Assembly (NCBI GenBank): GCA_003248755.1
Contig: QFQW01000044.1
Location: 1 to 28,094 of the forward strand
Source of the DNA: Chryseobacterium sp.
GTDB taxonomy: Bacteria; Bacteroidota; Bacteroidia; Flavobacteriales; Weeksellaceae
Direction: 5' to 3'
Length of the DNA: 28,094 bases
How positions within the stretch are numbered: the stretch's first letter is position 1; each line of letters starts with the position of its first letter. Positions 13,996 through 20,927 of this stretch are shown here, piece after piece. The translations under genes were made by a program, and so were the position numbers. The notes below the pieces were generated by a model that saw only the letters and a list, made by a program, of their open reading frames with translations, had not been told where the DNA came from and made no database searches.

Positions 13996-14777
13996 GCAAT
14001 CTCATTGTTAACTAATCCGGAGTTAGGATTATAATTATCCCAAATTTTCCAAGCATTATTTATCTTCTTGATAAAATAGATTTGAGTATTGAGCTCATTC
14101 ACCAAATATTCTTCCCCAGAATTTTCTACTGTAAAAACAAGATTCCAGAACTCTTGGGTTTTAACAACGATTTTATCCGATTCTTCAGAAATTACATCAA
14201 GGTCAAAAATTTCAAAATTGGAACGATTATTCTTTGTATAAAGTTTCAAATTCCTATCACAAAGTTCTGAACTGTAATTCCTTATCCTTTCAATAAATGG
14301 TGCTTCCGGAAAGATAAGTTCATCAAAAACTTCAATTTTCGAAACAGGAAAAAATTTGAAAAATTCAAAATTGGTTTGACAATATTTGTAAACAATATCG
14401 GTCGTAAATTCCTTTGCAAATACAGATTCGCTATAAAGGTCTTCATCTTTAATCTTTGTAACAAAGGCATTAAGACTTTTGAATCCTAAAAAAATACAGA
14501 TTTTGTCAAGCGTTTTTAGAAATCTGAGATCATTGTGGGTCTTGTAATCGTAATCATTTTCAAAAAAACGCTGCAACGTAATATGAGAAATACTAGTTCC
14601 TAGCTCAAATTTTCTTTCGTTTTGAAGTTCTTCTTTTTTGGAAAGTTCATCTTTTATAATTTCCGAAAGAATAATATAATGACTTCTTTTCCAAGGATTA
14701 ATATTCCCAAGAATAGAATTCTTAACCACAGAATGCTCTCTGATCTCTGCTTTTATTAAATTATAAATCGACTTCAA
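13983..14777 (-). CDS. Hypothetical protein, possible Bacteroidetes regulator-like
   Basis: This 264-residue protein is not one I can name. Residues about 55-110 (GTSISHITLQRFFENDYDYK, then RFLKTLDKICIFLGFKSLNAFV) resemble an N-terminal HTH-like region seen in uncharacterised Bacteroidetes proteins. The second half is a possible NTF2/SnoaL-like fold, ending with VENSGEEYLVNELNTQIYFI and INNAWKIWDNYN. There is no signal peptide. The start is a TTG at 14777: no ATG is in frame, a TGA lies upstream in frame, and a -7 element at 14802-14809 would start the mRNA about 19 bases before it. Its stop falls in the hairpin of a plus-strand terminator. Confidence 0.65.
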   Translation of the reverse strand: MKSIYNLIKAEIREHSVVKNSILGNINPWKRSHYIILSEIIKDELSKKEELQNERKFELGTSISHITLQRFFENDYDYKTHNDLRFLKTLDKICIFLGFKSLNAFVTKIKDEDLYSESVFAKEFTTDIVYKYCQTNFEFFKFFPVSKIEVFDELIFPEAPFIERIRNYSSELCDRNLKLYTKNNRSNFEIFDLDVISEESDKIVVKTQEFWNLVFTVENSGEEYLVNELNTQIYFIKKINNAWKIWDNYNPNSGLVNNEIAKKP

Positions 14778-14801
14778 ACCACCAAAATTTTCATATCATC
14801 T

Positions 14802-14809
14802 CAAATGTA
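14802..14809 (-). promoter_or_regulatory. -7 element of the hypothetical gene at 13983-14777
   Basis: On the minus strand this reads TACATTTG, a perfect TAnnTTTG match and identical to the hmgA element. Transcription would begin near 14796, which supports the TTG start at 14777 and leaves an ATG at 14794 almost at the 5' end of the mRNA. No clear -33 element is visible. Confidence 0.42.
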
Positions 14810-14881
14810 CAAAAAAAATTAAACAGGCTTTTACGTTTTCAATTCCAAATTGCATTCTTAGGATATTTTTCATCATTACAT

Positions 14882-14919
14882 AAAAAAACACTTGATTGTG
14901 TTCTATCAAGTGTTTTTTT
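14882..14919 (-). terminator. Terminator after the CoA-transferase gene
   Basis: A 15-bp perfect stem (arms ending in CACTTGAT and starting ATCAAGTG, loop 14897-14904) has A runs on one side and T runs on the other, so it could work in both directions. It lies 34 bases after the CoA-transferase stop. Confidence 0.85.
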
Positions 14920-14952
14920 CAGTTATTCATAATTGCCATATAATCAATATAG

Positions 14953-16440
14953 CTATTTTTTCATGCTTCCTGTTTCTGAAAGTCTCAAATGCCAGCTAAA
15001 ACTTTCTTCTAATAGATGCGGAGTATGTCCTCCTCTCTCACAAGCCCTGTCAAAATAAGACTGAAGTTCCTCTCTATAATCAGGATGGACACAATTATCT
15101 ATTATTTTCTGAGCCCTTTCTCTTGGTGCCAAACCTCTTAGATCAGCCAGTCCAACATCAGTAACCAAAATATCCACATCATGTTCCGTATGGTCTGTAT
15201 GAGATACCATTGGCAAAACATGGGAAATCCTATTCTCCTTGGATGCAGCCTGTGTTACAAAGATGCTTAAGTAAGCATTACGCGCAAAATCTCCAGAACC
15301 TCCAATCCCATTCATGATCTTGGTACCAGAAATATGTGTTGAATTAACATTTCCGTAAATATCGAATTCTATTGCCGTATTAATAGCTATAACTCCCAGA
15401 CGTCTTATCAGCCCCGGCGTATTGGAAATATTCTGAGGTCTAAGAACGAACTTATCTTTGTAATGCGCCAAATTGTCAAAAACCCTATCATAGCATTCTT
15501 TAGACACTGTTATAGAAGATGCAGAAGCAAAACTTAATTTCCCGGCATCTATCAAATCGAATGTACTGTCTTGCAGTACTTCGGAAAACATGGTAAGATC
15601 ATAAAAATTACTTTTCTTAAATCCTGTAAGAACAGCATTCGCAACTTTGCCAATCCCGGCCTGCAAGGGCAACAAACGATCCGTAAGCCTTCCCAACTGT
15701 ACTTCATTTTCAAAGAACCTAAGAAGATGATCGGCAATAGCTGTAGTTTTTGCATCTGGCTCAGCAATGTCAGCAGGGCTATCTTTCAGGCTTGTGAAAA
15801 CAATTGCCTCTATCTTATTTGGGTCGACAAGAATACTTTTTCTTCCAATTTTGTTCCATGGCGCTACAATTGGAATTACATTCCTAAAAGGATAATCTTC
15901 GGCCTGGTAAATATCATGAATACCATAAACAGATTCCGGAACTTCTGTATTGATCTCTATTATGACTTTTTTTGCCATTGTTGCAAAAGTAACGGAATTA
16001 CCTACAGAAGTTGTAGGAACTATGCTCCCATCTCGTTCTATATAAGCCGCTTCTATAACAGCGACATCCAGGCTAAGCAAATTTTTGGTATGCAAGAGCT
16101 CTGCACTTTCGCTTAAGTGTTGGTCGATGAATAGAATCTCTCCAGCATTTATTTTATTTCGTAAAATCGGATCTACTTGGAAGGGCATTCTTTTTTTCAA
16201 AACATTGGCTTCTGCCAATTTGCCATCTGTTCCATGCCCTAAAGAAGCTCCGGTCATCAATGTAATTTTGAAATTTTCTTTTTTACCTTTTTCAGCCAAA
16301 GCCGGCAAAATAGCTTTGCTGTCACCAGCTTTTGTAAAACCGCTGGATCCTACAACCATTCCGTCCTGTATAATGCTAACTGCATTCTCAACACTAGTCA
16401 CTTTTTGGCGAAGGCTTTCTAAACGTATTCTTTCTAACAT
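14953..16440 (-). CDS. Acetyl-CoA hydrolase/transferase, probably succinyl-CoA:acetate CoA-transferase
   Basis: This 495-residue protein is a class I CoA-transferase of the acetyl-CoA hydrolase/Cat1/AarC type. Conserved blocks are GSSGFTKAGDSKAI (31-44), GASLGHGTDG (64-73), the GIGKVANAV glycine motif (262-270), the catalytic glutamate in MFSEVLQD (Glu287), and NGIGGSGDFARNAYLSIF further on. The closest characterised type moves CoA from succinyl-CoA to acetate. Its neighbourhood in tyrosine degradation, which yields fumarate and acetoacetate, makes a link between succinyl-CoA and acid activation plausible, but specificity for acetate or another acid is inferred only from overall likeness. It is cytoplasmic, complete, and ends before a strong terminator. 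Confidence 0.92.
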   Translation of the reverse strand: MLERIRLESLRQKVTSVENAVSIIQDGMVVGSSGFTKAGDSKAILPALAEKGKKENFKITLMTGASLGHGTDGKLAEANVLKKRMPFQVDPILRNKINAGEILFIDQHLSESAELLHTKNLLSLDVAVIEAAYIERDGSIVPTTSVGNSVTFATMAKKVIIEINTEVPESVYGIHDIYQAEDYPFRNVIPIVAPWNKIGRKSILVDPNKIEAIVFTSLKDSPADIAEPDAKTTAIADHLLRFFENEVQLGRLTDRLLPLQAGIGKVANAVLTGFKKSNFYDLTMFSEVLQDSTFDLIDAGKLSFASASSITVSKECYDRVFDNLAHYKDKFVLRPQNISNTPGLIRRLGVIAINTAIEFDIYGNVNSTHISGTKIMNGIGGSGDFARNAYLSIFVTQAASKENRISHVLPMVSHTDHTEHDVDILVTDVGLADLRGLAPRERAQKIIDNCVHPDYREELQSYFDRACERGGHTPHLLEESFSWHLRLSETGSMKK

Positions 16441-16902
16441 TTAATTTTAATTTTTTTAATATCAATCTCGTAATTGGTACCTAGTAAGAATGCAATAACA
16501 TTAATCCAAAATCTCAATTTTCATGAGGATAAAAAGTTTTTATTTTCTTTTAAAACAAGTATTAAACACTGATTTTAGCACATCTAAATTTAGAAAATAC
16601 AATTACAACCTCAAAATTAAAAAACTTTTAGAATCATCGATAATATAATTGTTATCATAAATCATCTAAAAATCTTGTAACGATAAGCTTTCCCAAATTT
16701 ACAAACCCTTTTTAACCTAGTGCTAAAACCGATTATTTAACTCACACAAATTTAATTAAAAATCAACCTTATAATTAATGATGATTATCACATATCCTTT
16801 ATTTTGCAATCAAAATGATAAAAATCACAGATTTTCTTTGCGATTTGAAAATTTATATCTTACTTTGTATTTCAAAGTTCTTTATAATTAAAGTTTAAAA
16901 TT
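16441..16902. other. Divergent intergenic region between CoA-transferase and small membrane gene
   Basis: This 462-base, very AT-rich gap separates divergent genes and should hold both promoters. CAAATTTA words (for example near 16695 and 16750) and CAAAATTA at 16612-16619 are minus-strand -7-like elements, but none has a good -33 partner. TGATGATTATCA at 16779-16790 has the inverted TGAT-N4-ATCA form of an Fnr-type site. A plus-strand TACTTTG near 16862-16868 could serve the following gene. I see no gene, RNA or repeat here. Confidence 0.4.
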
Positions 16903-17193
16903 ATGATTACTACAAAACAAAGAAATAAGATTTTATTTTCATTCCCTGTGATTCTATTAAGTATCCCATTAATTGCAATGCAATTTTCTAAAAATTGGAA
17001 TTGGTCGCCTCTCGATTTTGTTACATCAGGAGTTATTCTTTTTGGAACTGCTTTCATTATCAAAATGATTTTGGAAAGATTCACAACCATAAAAAGCAGA
17101 TTGATTTTAATAGGAATTACTTTAATAATTCTTCTGTTAGTCTGGATAGAACTGGCGGTTGGGATTTTCGGAAGTCCGTTTGCGGGGAGTTAG
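16903..17193 (+). CDS. Small membrane protein, unknown
   Basis: This 96-residue protein starts MITTKQRNKILFSFPVILL and has three hydrophobic segments (about residues 10-27, 38-56 and 67-90). It ends AVGIFGSPFAGS. A family of similar three-helix proteins is common in Flavobacteriia, without known function. It lies five bases upstream of another membrane-anchored gene on the same strand, and both run against the surrounding tyrosine and CoA genes, so the pair looks like an inserted unit. Confidence 0.75.
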   Translation: MITTKQRNKILFSFPVILLSIPLIAMQFSKNWNWSPLDFVTSGVILFGTAFIIKMILERFTTIKSRLILIGITLIILLLVWIELAVGIFGSPFAGS

Positions 17194-17198
17194 AAATC

Positions 17199-17879
17199 AT
17201 GATTGATAATTTTTTGAAAGCTTGGTGGAAACCAATTATATTATATATAATAGTTTATACAATTTATATCATTGGCTTAATGAGCTCCAATAAATATATT
17301 GTAGAATTATTTGAGTATTTAATATTAGTTTCACTTTTAATTATATTAATTTCTTCCGTCTATATTCTTTTTAAATCAAAATGGTATTACAGCATTATTC
17401 AGTTATTTTTAGTAGGAATTACAATGTTTTTTCTTGGTTCATTTTTGATGTTTTATCCTTATGATTTTTTCGCAGACGATTTGGAAATCCCGAAAAATAT
17501 CAACTTCGAAAAACCTAAAACCAAAATTGATACATTAACCATTCGAAAGGAAAATACTTTAGAAATTAAAAATGGCTTTCAGCCAGGGATTTATGAATTC
17601 TATTTTTGGTACAAGCCAACAGAAAAAGGAAAATTATACATAAAAACTTCTGAAATCACTAAGAATATAGCTTTATCTGAACAGCAAATAAAAGAAAGAA
17701 GTTTGATAAATGTAAATCCAAATGATAGTTTACAATTGTTCCATAAAGAATTTAAAATCTATGAAGGAGATTGGGGAAAACCTTATGTAGCCAAGATTTC
17801 TATTTACTTTAAGCCAGACAATAAGCCTGAACAAAAAATAATCGAGAGAAATTATATAGTAGAAGGATGGATGAGATAA
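17199..17879 (+). CDS. Membrane-anchored protein of unknown function
   Basis: This 226-residue protein has three hydrophobic segments near residues 12-30, 40-57 and 67-88, followed by a soluble C-terminal domain of about 130 residues rich in beta-strand patterns (for example GIYEFYFWYKPTEKGKLYI and YVAKISIYFKP), which would lie outside the membrane or in the cytoplasm depending on topology. I do not recognise the family. The ATG at 17199 is chosen because it follows the stop of the previous gene by five bases and begins the first helix; the frame is open further upstream only as overlap with the previous gene. The base composition is low in GC. Confidence 0.75.
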   Translation: MIDNFLKAWWKPIILYIIVYTIYIIGLMSSNKYIVELFEYLILVSLLIILISSVYILFKSKWYYSIIQLFLVGITMFFLGSFLMFYPYDFFADDLEIPKNINFEKPKTKIDTLTIRKENTLEIKNGFQPGIYEFYFWYKPTEKGKLYIKTSEITKNIALSEQQIKERSLINVNPNDSLQLFHKEFKIYEGDWGKPYVAKISIYFKPDNKPEQKIIERNYIVEGWMR

Positions 17880-17880
17880 A

Positions 17881-17906
17881 AAAAGCTAACATCTCTGTTA
17901 GCTTTT
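17881..17906. terminator. Bidirectional terminator between convergent genes
   Basis: Perfect 11-bp arms AAAAGCTAACA and TGTTAGCTTTT with a TCTC loop lie between the convergent membrane protein gene and hmgA. T-rich stretches occur on each strand after the stem, so it can serve both. Confidence 0.85.
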
Positions 17907-17914
17907 CTTTGTCT

Positions 17915-19066
17915 TTACTCCAACCAACTCGTTTTGTAAGTTGGGTCTTCTACTCTAATTGCTTCTTCAGTTAATTTCAAAGGTCTGAATGGGTCAACCA
18001 TTACAGCATATTCGTCTGTAAATTTTTTACCAATGCTTCTTTCCATTGCACCCGGATGCGGACCGTGAACAATCCCGCCGGGATGAAGTGAAAAATCCAT
18101 CAAATCGACGTGGTTCCTGCTCATAAAATCGCCTTCCGTATAAAACAAAACCTCATCAGAATCGATATTGGAATGGTTATAAGGTGCCGGAATAGCCTGT
18201 GGATGATAATCATACATCCTTGCACAGAACGAGCAAACCACAAAGTTGTGCGCTTCAAAATTCTGATGGACCGGAGGCGGCTGGTGGATTCTTCCTGTAA
18301 TGGGTTCAAAATTTTTGATATTGAATTTGTAAGGATAAAAATATCCGTCCCAACCCACAACATCGAATGGATGTGTTGCATAAACGAAATCGGTAATCTG
18401 GTTTTCTTTTTTGACTTTGATGAGGAAATCGCCTTTCTCGTTTTTTGGCTCGACAAATGTTGGCGGAATAATATCCCTCTCACAAAACGGTGAATGTTCC
18501 AATAACTGACCAAACTCGTTTCGATAACGTTTTGGAGTGTAAATTGGCGAATGTGCTTCAATGAAAAAGAAAACATTTTTTTCTGTTTCAACCTCCAACT
18601 GATAAATTGTTCCTCTAGGAATGATGAAATAATCGCCGACAGAAAATTCAATATTTCCAAGCATTGTTTTCAAGATTCCTTTTCCTTCGTGAACGAAAAG
18701 TAACTCGTCGCATTCTGCATTTTTATAAAAATAATCGGTCGATTTTCTTGGTTTTGCCAAACCCATTTTCAAATCATTGTTTAGCATCAGTACCTTTCGG
18801 CTTTCCAAAAAATCATCTTCGGCGGTCACTTTTGCACCTTTTATCATTCTTGGTGTGACGTTTTTCTCTACCGCAATTTTTGGTGTAACGTCTTTTACAT
18901 TGCCAATCGATTTAATTTGAGTTGGGCGATGTGTGTGATAAAGTAATGAAGCAATACCGTGAAAACCTTCTGTTCCAAAGAGTTGTTCGTAGTAGAATTG
19001 GTCATCTTCTGATTTGAAAATCGTGTGTCTTTTTTGAGGAACTTTCCCCAGCTGAACGTATCTCAT
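17915..19066 (-). CDS. hmgA: Homogentisate 1,2-dioxygenase
   Basis: This 383-residue enzyme opens the ring of homogentisate to give maleylacetoacetate. It is the shorter Bacteroidetes form of the cupin-fold enzyme. Conserved parts are GFHGIASLLYHTHRPT near residues 34-49, the cupin strand around DELLFVHEGKG (120-130) and GDYFIIPRGTIYQL (144-157), and the metal region YNHSNIDSDEVLFY (His298, Glu305) and GIVHGPHPG (His334, His337). Which residues bind iron is by analogy. The start is the ATG at 19066, since the family begins MRYVQLG; the frame continues 24 codons upstream without similarity. It is separated from hppD by about 4 kb of other genes. Confidence 0.95.
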   Translation of the reverse strand: MRYVQLGKVPQKRHTIFKSEDDQFYYEQLFGTEGFHGIASLLYHTHRPTQIKSIGNVKDVTPKIAVEKNVTPRMIKGAKVTAEDDFLESRKVLMLNNDLKMGLAKPRKSTDYFYKNAECDELLFVHEGKGILKTMLGNIEFSVGDYFIIPRGTIYQLEVETEKNVFFFIEAHSPIYTPKRYRNEFGQLLEHSPFCERDIIPPTFVEPKNEKGDFLIKVKKENQITDFVYATHPFDVVGWDGYFYPYKFNIKNFEPITGRIHQPPPVHQNFEAHNFVVCSFCARMYDYHPQAIPAPYNHSNIDSDEVLFYTEGDFMSRNHVDLMDFSLHPGGIVHGPHPGAMERSIGKKFTDEYAVMVDPFRPLKLTEEAIRVEDPTYKTSWLE

Positions 19067-19087
19067 TTTATTAGATTTGGCTTTTCT

Positions 19088-19117
19088 CAAATGTAATATT
19101 TTTTTGAGAATTGGAAA
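19088..19117 (-). promoter_or_regulatory. Candidate promoter of hmgA
   Basis: On the minus strand TACATTTG (19088-19095) is a perfect -7 element, with TTTC (19114-19117) as a weak -33 element at 18 bases. Inverted repeats TTCTCAAA (19084-19091) and TTTGAGAA (19103-19110) overlap it and could be an operator. The mRNA leader would be only about 16 bases. Confidence 0.45.
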
Positions 19118-19132
19118 GTGTGATATTTCTGA

Positions 19133-19202
19133 ACACAAAGTTCACAAAGATTTTTATTAATCATTGAAAACATTTTAACGTTCACAAAGGCGCTTCGCTC
19201 AG
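19133..19202 (+). repeat. Interspersed 70-bp repeat, copy 1
   Basis: It begins ACACAAAGTTCACAAAG, continues with TTTTTATTAATCATTGAAAA and ends ACGTTCACAAAGG followed by the hairpin word CGCTTCGCTCAG. It is nearly the same as the copies at 19285 and 20368. It lies in the repeat-rich gap between hmgA and the Bax inhibitor gene. Confidence 0.75.
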
Positions 19203-19284
19203 GAAAGATTTTGAATTTCTCGCTGATGCAGCAGATTTTGCAGATTTGAAATTAATAATTTAAAATATTATGTTTTGATTTTCA

Positions 19285-19354
19285 ACACAAAGTGTTCTAA
19301 GGTTTTTATTAATTATTGAAAATATTTTAAGGTTCGTAAAGGCGCTTCGCTCAG
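19285..19354 (+). repeat. Interspersed 70-bp repeat, copy 2
   Basis: Same layout as copy 1: ACACAAAGTGTTCTAAGG, TTTTTATTAATTATTGAAAA, TTTTAAGGTTCGTAAAGG and GCGCTTCGCTCAG. Spacing between parts is unchanged while single bases differ, so this is a true diverged copy. Confidence 0.75.
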
Positions 19355-19407
19355 CAAAAGGATTGGTAAAAATTATATTTGATGTTGAAAGTTGTTTGGA
19401 AGTTGAA

Positions 19408-19530
19408 AACCCTAGCCCTGATGGGAACGGCATCCTTTTTTGTTTTTGAGATTCCTCACTTTGTTCGGAATGACAAAACGTTCTGAAAAACAAAAAAGAT
19501 ATAGTGGACAGCAGGTTCCCGGCTCCTGAA
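19408..19530 (+). repeat. Interspersed repeat of the CATCCTTTTT...AAAAAAGATATAG type
   Basis: The block starts near CCCTAGCCCTGATGGGAACG, has GGCATCCTTTTTTG and the complementary AAAAAAGATATAG at 19492-19504, and ends GCAGGTTCCCGGCTCCTG. The middle contains GATTCCTCACTTTGTTCGG, a word common in bacterial intergenic repeats. It is related in layout to 5101-5265. The minus strand translates to the well-known repeat peptide HSEQSEES, which is not a protein. Together with copies 1 and 2 of the 70-bp repeat it explains most of the gap 19139-19604. Confidence 0.65.
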
Positions 19531-19574
19531 AAACAATTATGAAATCCTTAAGATGCTTTTTAAACAGAAAATAT

Positions 19575-19582
19575 TATCTTTG
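19575..19582 (+). promoter_or_regulatory. -7 element of the Bax inhibitor-1 gene
   Basis: TATCTTTG is a perfect TAnnTTTG match, 22 bases before the ATG at 19605. No TTTG is seen at the -33 distance. Confidence 0.5.
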
Positions 19583-19604
19583 AGAATAACAAATTTTACA
19601 ACAA

Positions 19605-20288
19605 ATGAATGATTCGTTAATGGTTTCTCAGTTGTCAGAAATCGAAAAAGCAGAATTTTACAGGAAAACGTATATGCACGTTGCAGTGGCTATCTTGGCG
19701 TTCGGAGCAGTGGAATATCTTTTATTGAAAACGATTCCTTTGGAAACGGTTCTATCTATGATTACCGGAAAATATATCTGGCTTGCCGTAATTGGCGTTT
19801 TTTGGCTGGCATCTATGCTGGCAACTAAATTGTCCTTCTCGCTTTCCAGAAACACCCAATATCTTGGATTGGGCTTGTACGTTTTGATAGAAGCTGTGAT
19901 TTTCCTTCCGATGTTGGGAATTGCAAGTTTGTACGCTCCACAAGTGATTACACAGGCTGCGCTGGTAACGCTTTTTATGTTTGCGGGATTAACTGCAACC
20001 GTATTTTTCACCAACAAAGATTTTTCTTTTCTTAGAAATATCATTGTGATTGGTGGATTTGTGGCGTTGGGAATTATTATCGTAGGTGCGATTTTCGGTT
20101 TTAACCTTGGGCTTTGGTTCTCTCTGGCGATGGTGGGATTGGCGAGTGCAAGTATTCTTTATGAGACTTATAATATCAAAAATGTTTACACAAAAGAACA
20201 ATATGTTGGCGCCGCATTGCAGATGTTCGCATCTATCATGCTTTTGTTCTGGTATATTTTGAGAATTTTCTTGAGCAGAAGAAATTAA
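19605..20288 (+). CDS. Bax inhibitor-1/YccA family membrane protein
   Basis: This 227-residue protein has seven hydrophobic segments in a row after a short hydrophilic start, the layout of the BI-1/YccA (UPF0005) family. Family-typical features include the FYRKTYMHVAVAILAFG start, GLTATVFFTNKDFSFL in the middle and the end block ASILYETYNIKNVYTKEQYVGAALQMFASIMLLFWYILRIF, in which the acidic-aromatic pattern of the last helix pair is conserved (positions 182-222). In other bacteria YccA interacts with the FtsH protease and BsYetJ is a pH-gated calcium leak channel. Its role here is not known. It has its own promoter element and terminator, so it is monocistronic. Confidence 0.93.
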   Translation: MNDSLMVSQLSEIEKAEFYRKTYMHVAVAILAFGAVEYLLLKTIPLETVLSMITGKYIWLAVIGVFWLASMLATKLSFSLSRNTQYLGLGLYVLIEAVIFLPMLGIASLYAPQVITQAALVTLFMFAGLTATVFFTNKDFSFLRNIIVIGGFVALGIIIVGAIFGFNLGLWFSLAMVGLASASILYETYNIKNVYTKEQYVGAALQMFASIMLLFWYILRIFLSRRN

Positions 20289-20314
20289 GAGTTAATCAAT
20301 ATCAATTATTATAG

Positions 20315-20345
20315 AAGTGCCTGGAATTATCTGGGCACTTTTTTA
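20315..20345 (+). terminator. Terminator of the Bax inhibitor-1 gene
   Basis: Stem AAGTGCC/GGCACTT followed by a T-rich run, 26 bases after the stop codon. Confidence 0.85.
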
Positions 20346-20367
20346 TTTTCTGATTTGGATAAATTTA

Positions 20368-20438
20368 ACACAAAGTGCACAAAGGTTTTTATTTAATTAT
20401 TGAAAAAATTTTAAGGCTCAAAAAGGCGCTTCGCTGAG
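20368..20438 (+). repeat. Interspersed 70-bp repeat, copy 3
   Basis: ACACAAAGTGCACAAAGG, TTTTTATTTAATTATTGAAAA, TTTTAAGGCTCAAAAAGG and GCGCTTCGCTGAG in the same order and spacing as copies 1 and 2, on the same strand. It lies between the Bax inhibitor terminator and the 3' end of the thioredoxin gene. Confidence 0.75.
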
Positions 20439-20446
20439 AGAAGTTT

Positions 20447-20926
20447 CTATTCTGATGGTTTTATTTTGTTGAGAATATCTAGAAGTTCCGAAGATTTTAA
20501 AAAGCCATTGTATTGAAAAATGATTTCGTTTTGAGGATTCAGAATGATTAAATCGGGATAAGTTGTTTTTCCTTCGGTCAATGTTTCTGCGAGTTCGTGG
20601 ATTCCTGTATTGGTTCCTGTTGGTTTGTATCGAAATATTTTTCCTGCGAAATCAATATCTCGTTTTTCTTCTGCATTGAAATTGATGAAATAGAAATTTT
20701 GGTTAATTGTTTCGGTAGCTTTCTGATTTTTGAAAGTTGTATTATCCATTGCTTTGCAGTAGCTGCACCAATCGGTTTTGATGAAAACAATGACATTTCG
20801 AGGTTCTGATTTTTGCAGGTTTTCCAATTCTTCAAATTGATGATTTCTAATCTGAGAAAAGCAAATTCCGGAAAGTAAAAAACTTCCCAAAATTGTTAAT
20901 CTAAATATGATATCACAAAATTTCAT
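20447..20926 (-). CDS. Periplasmic thioredoxin-family protein
   Basis: This 159-residue protein has a signal peptide (residues about 1-24, ending CFSQ) and a thioredoxin fold of the DUF255/TlpA-like or thioredoxin_7 type. The redox motif WCSYC is at 53-57 (Cys54, Cys57), and the cis-proline is in TTYPDLIIL. Such proteins reduce disulfides in the periplasm. It begins one base after the stop codon of the TonB receptor gene, so both are made from one mRNA. The receptor has a Cys-x-x-Cys in its plug, which makes a functional pairing possible. The exact substrate is unknown. Confidence 0.9.
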   Translation of the reverse strand: MKFCDIIFRLTILGSFLLSGICFSQIRNHQFEELENLQKSEPRNVIVFIKTDWCSYCKAMDNTTFKNQKATETINQNFYFINFNAEEKRDIDFAGKIFRYKPTGTNTGIHELAETLTEGKTTYPDLIILNPQNEIIFQYNGFLKSSELLDILNKIKPSE

Positions 20927-20927
20927 C

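Noticed and set aside
15571..16116. 181-codon plus-strand frame inside the CoA-transferase gene
   Set aside because: Shadow frame against a gene with all catalytic blocks present.
16995..17198. Upstream extension of the membrane-anchored protein
   Set aside because: It overlaps the preceding gene in another frame; the ATG at 17199 gives a natural start at the first membrane helix.
18121..18660. 179-codon minus-strand frame inside hmgA, same strand but another frame
   Set aside because: It overlaps the conserved HmgA protein completely and shows no family pattern.
19067..19138. N-terminal extension of HmgA by 24 codons
   Set aside because: The family starts at MRYVQLG, and the extension contains the promoter element.
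19260..19493. Minus-strand open frame with the peptide HSEQSEES
   Set aside because: This peptide is the usual translation of a widespread intergenic repeat; the frame lies inside two repeat elements and has no start context.
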